Assembly: GCA_021527695.1 (NCBI GenBank)
Contig: JAKFAO010000001.1
Location: 1,426,001-1,490,000, forward strand
From: Naematelia aurantialba
Lineage: Eukaryota; Basidiomycota; Tremellomycetes; Tremellales; Naemateliaceae
Direction of reading: 5' to 3'
DNA: 64,000 nt
This document shows positions 55,661-64,000 of the stretch, piece after piece. The position numbers and the translations under genes were made by a program. Position 1 is the stretch's first letter; each line of letters opens with the position of its first letter. The notes beneath the pieces are model-generated. The model worked only from the letters and a program-made list of their open reading frames with translations. It was not told the DNA's origin and did not search any database.

Positions 55661-57531
55661 CTACAGACCCTTCACAATTTCCTGCGGGCTCACGCCCTTG
55701 AAGGCAATCTGGTACACCTTGTCGAACAACGGGTATGCGTGCGAGCGTTTACGCGCGACGAGGAAGTTGTTCACTTCTTCGGCGGTCGCGGTGCCCTGGA
55801 GTTTTTGGCCGTTCAGCAACTTTTGCTCAATCTTGTCGAATGACTACGAGCGGTGTCAGCAGCCCACTCGGTTCAAAGCTGAAAGCAGTTGTGAACGCAC
55901 TTGGCCGGTCCTGACAAACTCTTCGGCACATTTGCGGTTCCTGCCACCGTAGCAGGTGGTGATGAGATCTGCAATACCAGCGCTTTCGTCAGAGAAGCTA
56001 GATCCAAGTCAGCCATCGGACCACTTAGACACCCGGTGAGGCAACTCACGTCTCTGGCCTAGACCCCTCGAAGAATTCCATACAGAAACCCTTCATCTCT
56101 TGCAGGCCGATTCTCAGAATCGCCGCCTTGGTGTTCCCACCCAGTTTGAGACCGTCAACCATGCCCGCAGCGAGCGCGACGACGTTCTTGAGCGCGCCAG
56201 AAAGCGACACCCCAGCCACGTCGGGGATGCACGAAACGTGGAAGTTGGGGGCGTGAAAGACGGTGTACCAGAGCTTGGCGTCTGCCTCGCCGGGCACGCC
56301 GATAGTCGTCTCGCAGAATTGTCCCTGGGCGACTACGGGAGGTCAGCACTTGTCTTCTAGGCGATGGTAGGATAGTGCAGGCTCAAAATAGGGATGAGGG
56401 GTTACGAGGAATGACTCACCCTCAAGGGCGATGTTCGCGCCGGAAAGAGCGGAAGTTGGCGTCCCCAACTTGCTCTCAATAAGGCTCGCAAACGTCTGAA
56501 TGTCGGTACCGTTGACTTCGACACCCTTGATTGCAGTCAGAGCGCGTGCGCCAGGAATTACCACGCCAGGCGCTTGCAGCTCGCGCAGCACCGTGTGGAG
56601 GAACTGGTGTGGGGTAACAAAGACCAGCAACGTCGCGTCCTTGACCACATCCTTGAGATGCGGGACAGCGACGAGGTTCTTGGGCAGCGCAATGTCAGGC
56701 AAGTACCGCGAGTTTTGGTGTGTGCGGTTGATGATTTCGGTTAACTTCTTCCCGTTCACCTGAGGTTATCAGCGTTGACCTTGCGCAAAATGTGCTTTGC
56801 AGAATTGGGTTTTCAAAACGGAACGGTAGTAACGAAGATTGGTGTCGAAAGGATATGTCTGACAGCGAAAGACTCCACTCACATGTTTCTCCCGAACCCA
56901 CATTCGGACCTCACGGTGGAACTCGTCGTGGTGCTTCCACACGTTCTCCGCGGCGATCTTGGCGAGGGCACTGCCCCATGACCCTGAGCCGATGATGGCT
57001 ACGCGGTGCTTGCCGGATGGGAGAGGTGAAGGGTGGAGGGCTTCGATGGGGGAAGAGGGGCGGGTGACGGCTGGATGAGTTAGCTACAGCAAACAGGGTA
57101 ATACAGAGACAGGTTGCGAAGGCATGAAAGACGAGGAAAGAGGACGAAGCAAAGGGCACTGTAGCGCAAAAGAGAAGCGGAGAAGAGAAGAGGGGAGGCG
57201 AGAGGAAGAAGGGTAGAAGAGACAGAAGAAAACAAGTGAGGCAGAGGATCAGAAAAGGGAAGACGAGAAGGGAAAAAGAGAAAGAAGGATAGAAGGAGAG
57301 AAGACAAGAAGAGAACAAGAGAACAAGACAAGAGGCACAGAAGATGACACGAATAAACCCACCAGGCGTAGTCACCGTCGACCCAATTTCCACCTCGGAC
57401 AGCGCCTGAGTGGGCGGCGAGGGAGGCGCAGACGATGCAGACATATCTTTGATAGCTCCTTGGAAGCTGGCGCTGCTGAAGATTGTTGTTGGTCGGCGGG
57501 GCGTGGCAGTGTTGGTGGGAGTTGAGGCCAT
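55661..57531 (-). CDS. GPD1: NAD-dependent glycerol-3-phosphate dehydrogenase
   Basis: Reduces dihydroxyacetone phosphate to glycerol-3-phosphate, the first step to the osmolyte glycerol. Exons: 57531-57363, 57070-56883, 56759-56420, 56332-56050, 55997-55901, 55843-55661, giving 419 aa. The Rossmann motif is [19 protein letters not shown] at about residue 84. The catalytic domain has [18 protein letters not shown] with the catalytic Lys, [16 protein letters not shown] and TCYGGRNRK. About 80 S/T/P-rich residues precede the NAD domain, a possible targeting or regulatory region. Intron 1 (292 bases) is long and almost pure pyrimidine on the coding strand. Head to head with the glycerol-3-phosphatase gene at 58458, its pathway partner. 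Confidence 0.94.
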
Positions 57532-58457
57532 TCACCGGGCGGCAGGTGAAGGATGGGAAGGCGGATGGTAAGACTTCGAAGCAGCGGAGGGATGAGCTCT
57601 GCAGATTCAAGATGGGATAGTCGTCCCGTTGGTCGGATGGCTGATGGACTAGAGATACAGCTGATGTTGTTGAGAGATACAGTAGTGGTGGATCGCAAGT
57701 TGCTGGTATGGTCAGTGTGAATGTCGTGTAAAGGAAAGTTTTGCACCCAAAACGACGAGTGCACGAGATCCGAAAGGGTTGCCCAAAGGCGGCATTTTCC
57801 AGTGACATCAGCTTCTCGCCCGCTCTCTCTCCACGTCTTTTTGTTTTGCATCCGCACCCCCCAGTTTTGGGCGAGGCAGGGAAATTCCCCAGAAACAGGG
57901 CAAAGCTGCTGTGCCCCCGTGCGGGCAGAAGCAGCCAAAAAAAATTGATCACCCCCAAACACGAGGTGAATCCGACGTCATTCATGATGGTTTGTTTTTC
58001 TGCCGCCGGCACATCAGGAAATCATCCGTCGCCCGGGCGCGGGACGAGAGCAAAGAGTGGTGGAGCAGGTTTTCGCCCAGGGTTTTCGCTACCTCTTACC
58101 AAATGTCCTTTCCCCTTTCCCTGCGCCTCCTGCGCCCCCTCTCCCTTCCCTTGCCCCCAATCGCGGGGGTAATCTTTTTCACGCTCGCTGACTTTCTGGT
58201 GACTGCATCCGATTGGCAAAATTGCTGCTGCTTTTGCTTCCATCCCAACATCGTCTTCTGCAGCTTGATTGTTGTCACTGGCTCCATCACACTCTCTGCC
58301 CGCTTGTTCATCACCCCGCCTGCACCCCTGACAGCGGCCACATCACTACTTCCATCAGTGTGAGCAGCTGCCACACCATCGACTAGACCCCGCACACCAC
58401 AGGCCACTACCCGTTGTACCCCTGTTACTCACTACACTTTCCTTCGCCTACCACAAC
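57532..58457. promoter_or_regulatory. Bidirectional promoter of the glycerol pathway pair
   Basis: 926 bases between the GPD and phosphatase start codons. CGACGTCA at 57973-57980 matches seven of eight bases of the Atf/CREB site TGACGTCA. CCCCT stress-element cores occur at 58112-58116 and 58136-58140. These fit osmotic or stress control (a Hog1-type pathway with Atf1-like factors in other fungi), but short sites occur by chance and this is inference. Confidence 0.5.
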
Positions 58458-60142
58458 ATGTCCGTCTTCACCCGCGAGAAATTCACCATGTCGGCGCTGC
58501 CTACGCCGGCAGGCTCAGCGCCACCTTCAGCACCCACGTCGCGCCGAGGCTCGTTTGTCATGCCGGCGAGCGGAGTCATGACCCCGGCTGCTGATCCGCA
58601 CATTGTCGAGATCAACGTAGAGAGCGTGTTATTTGACATGGACGGGACGTTGATCAATTCGTCGCCTGCTGTCGTGGTTGCTTGGAACATGTTTGCCCAG
58701 ACCTACCCACTGGATCTGGAGGACATTCTGAGGTGTGAGTTTGACTTTTGCCTGGCCGCTCTCCATCCCTCCAGCTCTGTTGCTTCCTCTCCTTCTTTCC
58801 TACTTCCTTTCCTTCTTTCCTTCTTCCTTTCCTTCTTTCCTTCTTTCCTTCTCTCCTCGTCTCCTTCTCTCTGCTACGTCTGCCTGAATTTTTCATTCTG
58901 CTTTCCCAGCTCCCTGGCTCCCCTTTCCCAGCCTCCTACTTCCCCCAGCCGATTCCACCATTGCTTCCTGCCCGGCAGTCCTAAAACGGTCTGTTGCTAA
59001 ATCATACCCCAGCCGCCCACGGGATGCGAACAATCGACGTCCTCAAGAAATGGTGCCACATCTCCGACCCTGAGCTGCTCGACGCCGAGGTCATCCGATT
59101 CGAGACGGCCATCCTCAATGCCGCAGAGGAGATGGCAGCGCGGGACAACAAGCCTGGTATCGAGGTTTTACCAGGAGTCAAGAAGCTGTTGGATGATTTG
59201 TCGGCAGACAAGGCTTTGCGTGGAGGAGAGGAAAAGTGGGCGATTTGTACATCTTGTGGGTTGCGTCCTTTGTTGTCTCTTATCCTCCCACCGCCCTGCT
59301 CTATTTGCCCCGCCGTCCTCTACCCCAGCTCATGTCGTCCTGCATCATATCAGCTAACCCACTCTCAGCCACATACTTCTACGCCGGAAAGGCCATCCCT
59401 ATCGCAGGCCTCACCACGCCAAAGGTGTTTGTCACTGCCGACTCGGTCACCCGGGGGAAACCGTTCCCGGACCCGTACCTTCTCGGCGCGGAGGGCTGCT
59501 TCGCGTCGCCGTTTGAGTGTAAGTCGCGAGTCTCATTCTTCCTGTGCTATTTCATCGTTCGACTACGTATTTCTACATAATGGACTTGTGGGTAAGAACG
59601 CCGCTGACCCCACAGCACTGGTTGTTGAAGACGCACCTACCGGTATCAAAGCCGGCAAGGCGGCCGGCAGTTTTGTCCTCGCTACATGCACCTCGCACAC
59701 ACGCGAGGAGCTCGAGAAAGAACGCCCCGATTTCCTCGTCGAAGACCTATCGCACGTTAAAGCGTCTTGGGACCCTGAAAGCAAGACTTTCCGACTCATC
59801 ATCGAGCAGCCTGTGGACCGTATGACGCCGCGCGCGACTCCCGACGTCACGCCAGTCGTGACGCCTGCCGTTTCGCGTGCCAACTCGTTCTCCAGTCTCG
59901 CTGCTGGCCGAGTGCCGTACCGCGCGAGTGACGAGTTGACGGGAAATGACAGTGTCGTCGGATCGCCGGTCCCTTCGCGCCCTTCTTCGCCTGGCGAGAA
60001 AGGTGTACCACCACCGGTCCCTGAGCGCCGACCGAGTATGACGGGAGGGAACATGGAGGGTGTGACGCTCGAGGCGTTTAAGAAGGCTTTGGCGGGGAAT
60101 GCCGCAAAGTCTGAGCGCCAACCGCTTAACCAGGACGAGTAG
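58458..60142 (+). CDS. GPP1: HAD-family phosphatase, probable glycerol-3-phosphatase
   Basis: Would dephosphorylate glycerol-3-phosphate to glycerol. Exons: 58458-58734, 59013-59255, 59369-59518, 59616-60142, giving 398 aa. HAD motif I is LFDMDGTLINS (nucleophile and general-acid Asp, about residues 60-70), motif II CTSST, and motif III/IV runs from the GKPFPDPYLLGAE Lys region to VVEDAPTGIKAGKAAG. The cap region (SAHGMRTIDVL) fits Gpp1/Dog-type enzymes. Extra N-terminal (about 55 aa) and C-terminal (about 120 aa) S/P-rich arms exceed the usual 250-aa length and look regulatory. Intron 1 (278 bases) holds TTCC/TTTC repeats. A 2-deoxyglucose-6-phosphatase role is possible, but pairing with GPD favours glycerol. 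Confidence 0.85.
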
Positions 60143-60523
60143 GTGTTCTAGGGACCGAAAGTAGACGAGGACCAGGGAAGATAGCACGGATGGAGGATGA
60201 GACGACGGTGAGAGGATGATGGGCGGCAAGGAGACCAGGAGACGAGCCGCCTACAAGCCGTTCAAAATAGCCTGGCACTGGAGGCAGCACGGTCAACTTT
60301 TGTGCTTGGGAGAGGCTGGAGAGGCAGGGGCAGACCGCGGTCTGATCATGTAGTACAACCGTCACGTCAACCATAGAGATATAGACAACAATGCATCGCT
60401 ACAACTTATATAGCTTTGCAAACTCCCTACCATCAAGTAGGATCTGCAGCCTCTCTACGACCTATCCGGCTTTGCAGATTGGCGTTAGAAATGTATTTAG
60501 GTATGCACACCTGGTCGCAGAGA
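60143..60523. other. Convergent 3' region, GPP / LENG1-like
   Basis: 381 bases between stop codons; nothing is recognised. Confidence 0.5.
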
Positions 60524-62570
60524 CTAGACCTCCCAGCTCCGCCCAGGAGGTCTGCGGAAACCTGCGTCTCTGTATCCACCTCTATCTCTATCTTGATCCC
60601 AACTGGCCCTATGCCCGTCCCGACCATCCCAACCGCCCCTATGCCCATTCGCATTTGCGTTTGCGTTTGGGATTGCGTTTATGTGCCCGCCGTAGGGTCC
60701 GCTGAGCTCAGTTGTACCGAAGAACCGCCTTCCGGCTTTATCTTTCTCCCTCTCGAACGCCTCTGACCAGCTCCCGTCCCCTCCAGCCACAGTAGAAGGC
60801 GTCGCGTCCCAGGGCCGTATCGGGGCTTTGGCCTTGGCGATCAGAGCGATAGCGCGCTCGCGTTCCGTCTGCTCGCGCTTGATGCGCGCTGCCGAGGGGT
60901 CGGCGGCGGCCGCCCCCGCCCCGGCGCCCGCTGGACGGTGGTGGACGGGGCGTCGTGTTGGAGCTGGGTGTTTGGATGAGGAGAGCAGGGAGTTGAGGTG
61001 CGTGAGGGGGTCGTTGCGCGCTTTGCTGCGGGCGTCTTTGCGTCTGCACCAGGTGAGTGTCAGCCGAGGCCGAGGTCGCCAAGGTCCGCCTCCGAGCTCT
61101 ATCTGCATTCACGGACAGTGGTAGCCACAGCTGGGTAAGTGATGAGAAGCGTGCTCGGTGACAGGTGCACGAGCAGGATAGTGAGGGAAGGACACTATGA
61201 AGACAGGAGACACGTGTGCAGCCACTCGGACAAAGGATGCACGGCAATGGACGCACCTATCTCTCGCGCGCCGCTCCTCGGCCTCTTCCCCCGCCTCACG
61301 CTCCTCGTGCCGCCGCAGCTCGCGATCAGTGTACCACGGCTTGGTCTCCTTTTCCGGACGGCCGAGGAACATTGTAAATGGGTCGTCTTTGGCCGTCACC
61401 TTGGGTTTTGTGGTGCCGAGGGATTTCGTTTCCTGTGAGGACATTAGCGTGATGTCCGTGTGGTCTCTGTGAGAGAACATGGAACAAGATGAGCCGAAGA
61501 GAGAGCTGGAGTCGACGAGGGAGCGGCAGTGACTAGATATCAGTGGCCCGGCAAGAGCCCATCTGGGCTCTCAAGCCAGACGGGGTCACACTAAGACGGG
61601 AGTCACAAGAAGAGAGGATCAAAACCCACAGCCTGCTCGAGGTCTGCAAACAAGTTGACATGGCCCCCACTTTCCCACTCGCCAACCCCAGCACGTAGTA
61701 CCGCCGGTCTTCCCTCCTCATCCACATCGTACGTGTCGACGGCGTGCCTCTCCTCTCCACTTCCTTTTCCTGCGGCACCGCCTCCGCTCCCACTTGCAGT
61801 GCCGTGACCACTCGCCCTTGCGCTTGCCTTCGTCGCCTCCTGCTCCTTCTCGAGCTCTCTCGCCTTGCGTCTAGCATCTTTCCGCGCGGTTTCGCTCGGG
61901 AAATCAAAATCCAGCCGCTCCTTGATCTTGCGCTCGCGCTTCTCCTCCCGCGCCTTCTTCTCCCGATGCCGCTCAATAAGCGACTTGGATCCCCCCAGTG
62001 GGACAGCAGACGTCGATGGGAGGTTGTCGTCTTCCTCTTCCTCTTCCTCTTCCTCTGCTCTTCCTGGAGTCGGCAATCCGGGAGCCAGACTGGACAGACT
62101 CGGCAGGGACGGCGAGCCGGCACGCTGTCGTAGAGCATTGAGACGGATTTCATTCTCCTAAATAGACCCAGGTCAGTGCCATTCATAGCTTGAAGTTGTG
62201 CTTGAGAGCTGTTCGCTCCAGACGCTGAAAGTCGGGCTCAAACTGGCAGCTTGGACAAGATGTTCCTAGACTCGGAATAGATGTGCACCAGACTTGAACG
62301 TGGAGGGGGCAAAGGGGATCTGGGTGCTCAAAGGAAGACCAGACGTACAGCATCGATACGGCGCCGCTCGCGCTCTTCCTCTTCTGCTCGAGCACGCGCT
62401 TCATCCTCCCTCACTCGCTGCTTGTTCTTCTCGAGATACGGGTGATAGGATTTATGTCTATACGATCAGCTTGCAGGGCTTACGTCGCACATGACCACAA
62501 AAGGAACATGCACGGCGATAGGAGAATAGAGAGTTACTCTGACTCACTGGAGGATCTGGAGGCGAGGCAT
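60524..62570 (-). CDS. LENG1/CIR_N-domain protein (putative splicing-associated)
   Basis: Exons: 62570-62548, 62457-62349, 62157-61630, 61432-61257, 61043-60524, giving 451 aa. The N-terminus MPRLQILQHKSYHPYLEKNK, followed by a highly charged E/R helix (VREDEARARAEEEERERRR), is a CIR_N-type domain as in human LENG1 and yeast homologues linked to the spliceosome. HVNLFADLEQA is the second family block, followed by TKPWYTDRELRRHEER and a C-terminal IRPWDATPSTV segment. Exon 1 codes only seven whole codons. The C-terminus is G/R/D-rich. The exact molecular role is unproven. Confidence 0.82.
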
Positions 62571-62899
62571 CTTTGTAGACCCGCAGGCGATTGTCGCTGT
62601 ACAAAGAACGAAGCACGAAGATCAATCCTGGGCATATGGGTGGCAAATCCCCGGGCTCGTCACGTGGTAGTCACGTGCGTCTACTTTGACGCGCTGACGA
62701 CACTGATCTTTGGATCCCACTTCCAAGCATCCGCATTGTTCGTCAGCTCACGAGAGAGCTCAACAGACAAGGAGACGACCGTAGCTCCCGGAGACACGAC
62801 CAGATACCTTGTATACTTAGCGTCCACATCCTAGGTGTTGCGTATTCGTCCTCCGTCTCGCGCGTATCTGAGCTACTCGACCACCGACATCTGTCAGCC
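62571..62899. promoter_or_regulatory. Shared divergent promoter, LENG1-like / NPL4
   Basis: 329 bases. CACGTG-type sites occur around 62660-62675 (TCACGTGG and AGTCACGTGC). Role inferred from position. Confidence 0.45.
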
Positions 62900-64000
62900 A
62901 TGGTGAGTCCTCGGGCCTGCTTGCCGCACCTTCCCCATACCGCGTTGCTAACTGCCTTGGAGCTTCTCCGAATCCGTTCTCCCGCCGGGACGTCCCGTAT
63001 CACGGTCGAGCCCTCCACCTCAGGCGAGGACCTGGCCAAGCTCATGCTCGGGACCATTCCGCCTTCTGACCCCCAACCTGACCCCGCCACCCTGACGCTC
63101 AGTAATCAGCCTGGGTCGGGGGGTGAGCAAGTGCCATTCGAGGCGCTTACGGGTCGCACTGTGGGAGACATGGGTTTCAGGTGAGCCCAACCGTTCCACG
63201 TGGCATCTTGCTCTTTCTTCCAGCTGGAACCTATACCTGTGGAACGTGAACGTGCCCTCTTCCGAGCTGACTCCACAGCCATGGCGACCTCCTCTTCTTG
63301 TCATATAAACCCGCCGGCACAGAAGACCCCTCATCTCATCCCACCACCACGGCCTCGAGCTCGCTCTCCCAACCCGCCCAGCCGGACCCCGCACACCCAC
63401 ACACCCACACCGACCCGCCTATGCCCAATACGATCCCCCTCACGGATCTGAGCAAGATCGAGGAGCCTGCGGTGGACGTGTATTGGCAGGCTCGGGATGG
63501 CAAAATTGAGAGGAAGCGTGATCCAGCATTCTGTCGGCATGGCGAGAAGGGCATGTGTGATTATTGTATGCCGCTTGAGGTGAGTCTCCAGCCGATCTTC
63601 GATCTGCTGCAAGGTGCCCCGTGGCCCAGTGCACCCCCAGGCTACGAGGCTAGTTGCTCTGAAGAATATCAGAGCAGTTTCGTGGCACTATACCGTTGAG
63701 CAGCAGACAGTCCGCGGTTGTGCTGATGGAAGCAGCCGTACGATTCGCGGTACCAAGCCGAGCAGCAGATCAAACACCTCTCATACAACGCCTACCTGCG
63801 CAAGCTTCTCTCGTCTCGCCAGCCCACTGCGGCATCTTCATCCGCCAGCGCGATCCCACCTCTCAGTCCCCTGAGTCTGTCCGTCATGACGCCATGCCCG
63901 ACGGGTTCCCATCCGCCATTCCCAGCAGGCATCTGCTCGACCTGCCAGCCGTCAGCACAAACCCTCACGTCCCAATCGTACCGCATGGTCGACCACGTCG
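62900..64000 (+). CDS. NPL4: NPL4, Cdc48/p97 adaptor (5' part; runs off the window)
   Basis: With Ufd1 it recruits Cdc48 to ubiquitinated substrates for ER-associated and nuclear degradation. Exons: 62900-62902 (just the ATG), 62963-63180, 63279-63579, 63736 to beyond 64000. A ubiquitin-like N-domain (LLRIRSPAGTSRITVEPS, then MGFSHGDLLFLSYKP) is followed by the NPL4 zinc-finger region with [21 protein letters not shown] and CPTGSHPPFPAGICSTCQP, leading into the MPN-like domain at the window end. The intron directly after ATG (62903-62962, branch GCTAAC) is required to reach the conserved LLRIRSP start. A proline/threonine-rich linker of about 45 residues separates the first two domains. Confidence 0.94.

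Noticed and set aside
57080..58012. Minus-strand frame through GPD intron 1
   Set aside because: Low-complexity pyrimidine intron read as S/L/F; the splice at 57363/57070 is needed for the Rossmann motif.
1..64000. CRISPR arrays, rRNA genes and tRNA genes
   Set aside because: No regularly spaced direct repeats and no cloverleaf or rRNA-like segment recognised by eye; a covariance-model scan was not possible.

Overview
The window is nuclear DNA from a basidiomycete fungus, most likely a tremellomycete-type yeast. This is inferred from genes split by many introns of about 40-60 bases with CTRAY-like branch sites, from the protein set (Nha1-type antiporter, fungal beta-tubulin, GATA factor, DHA2 transporter), and from chromodomain Ty3/gypsy elements. 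Species was not determined. Exon borders below were worked out by hand from reading frame, GT-AG signals and family knowledge. For every multi-exon model except the GATA gene and one phospholipase D junction, the exons sum to an exact multiple of three.

Region 1 (185-12956) is one nested retrotransposon block. An outer gypsy-type element has 264-bp LTRs (190-453, 12688-12951) and a perfect 5-bp target duplication, CAAAC. Inside it lies a younger, coding-competent chromodomain gypsy element (593-8532) with 413-bp LTRs that are identical by eye apart from a private duplication. A truncated second copy of that LTR (8533-8740) follows, then fragments of the outer pol, into which two solo LTRs of a third family have landed (9381-9869, 10001-10490). 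Both gypsy elements show a self-priming signature: the base of the LTR transcript is complementary to the site just after the LTR. Both also carry an antisense, intron-containing gene with a six-cysteine cluster between pol and the 3' LTR.

Region 2 (13.1-36.0 kb) holds host genes: an unrecognised 795-aa protein, an Nha1-like Na+/H+ antiporter, retromer VPS35, beta-tubulin, a GATA-type zinc-finger protein, a very large low-complexity zinc-knuckle protein and mitochondrial EF-Ts. Region 3 (36.5-39.6 kb) holds one or two orphan genes and no recognisable family.

Region 4 (39.7-64.0 kb) holds a DHA2-type multidrug transporter, a two-HKD phospholipase D, a 1314-aa low-complexity protein with a WDDDF motif, a mitochondrial PPR protein, a small hydrophilic protein, and a head-to-head pair encoding the two consecutive steps of glycerol synthesis (NAD-glycerol-3-phosphate dehydrogenase and a HAD glycerol-3-phosphatase). 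A LENG1/CIR_N splicing-type protein and the start of NPL4 follow. Divergent pairs sharing short promoters are common: NHA1/VPS35, zinc-knuckle/EF-Ts, DHA2/PLD, WDDDF/PPR, GPD/GPP and LENG1/NPL4.
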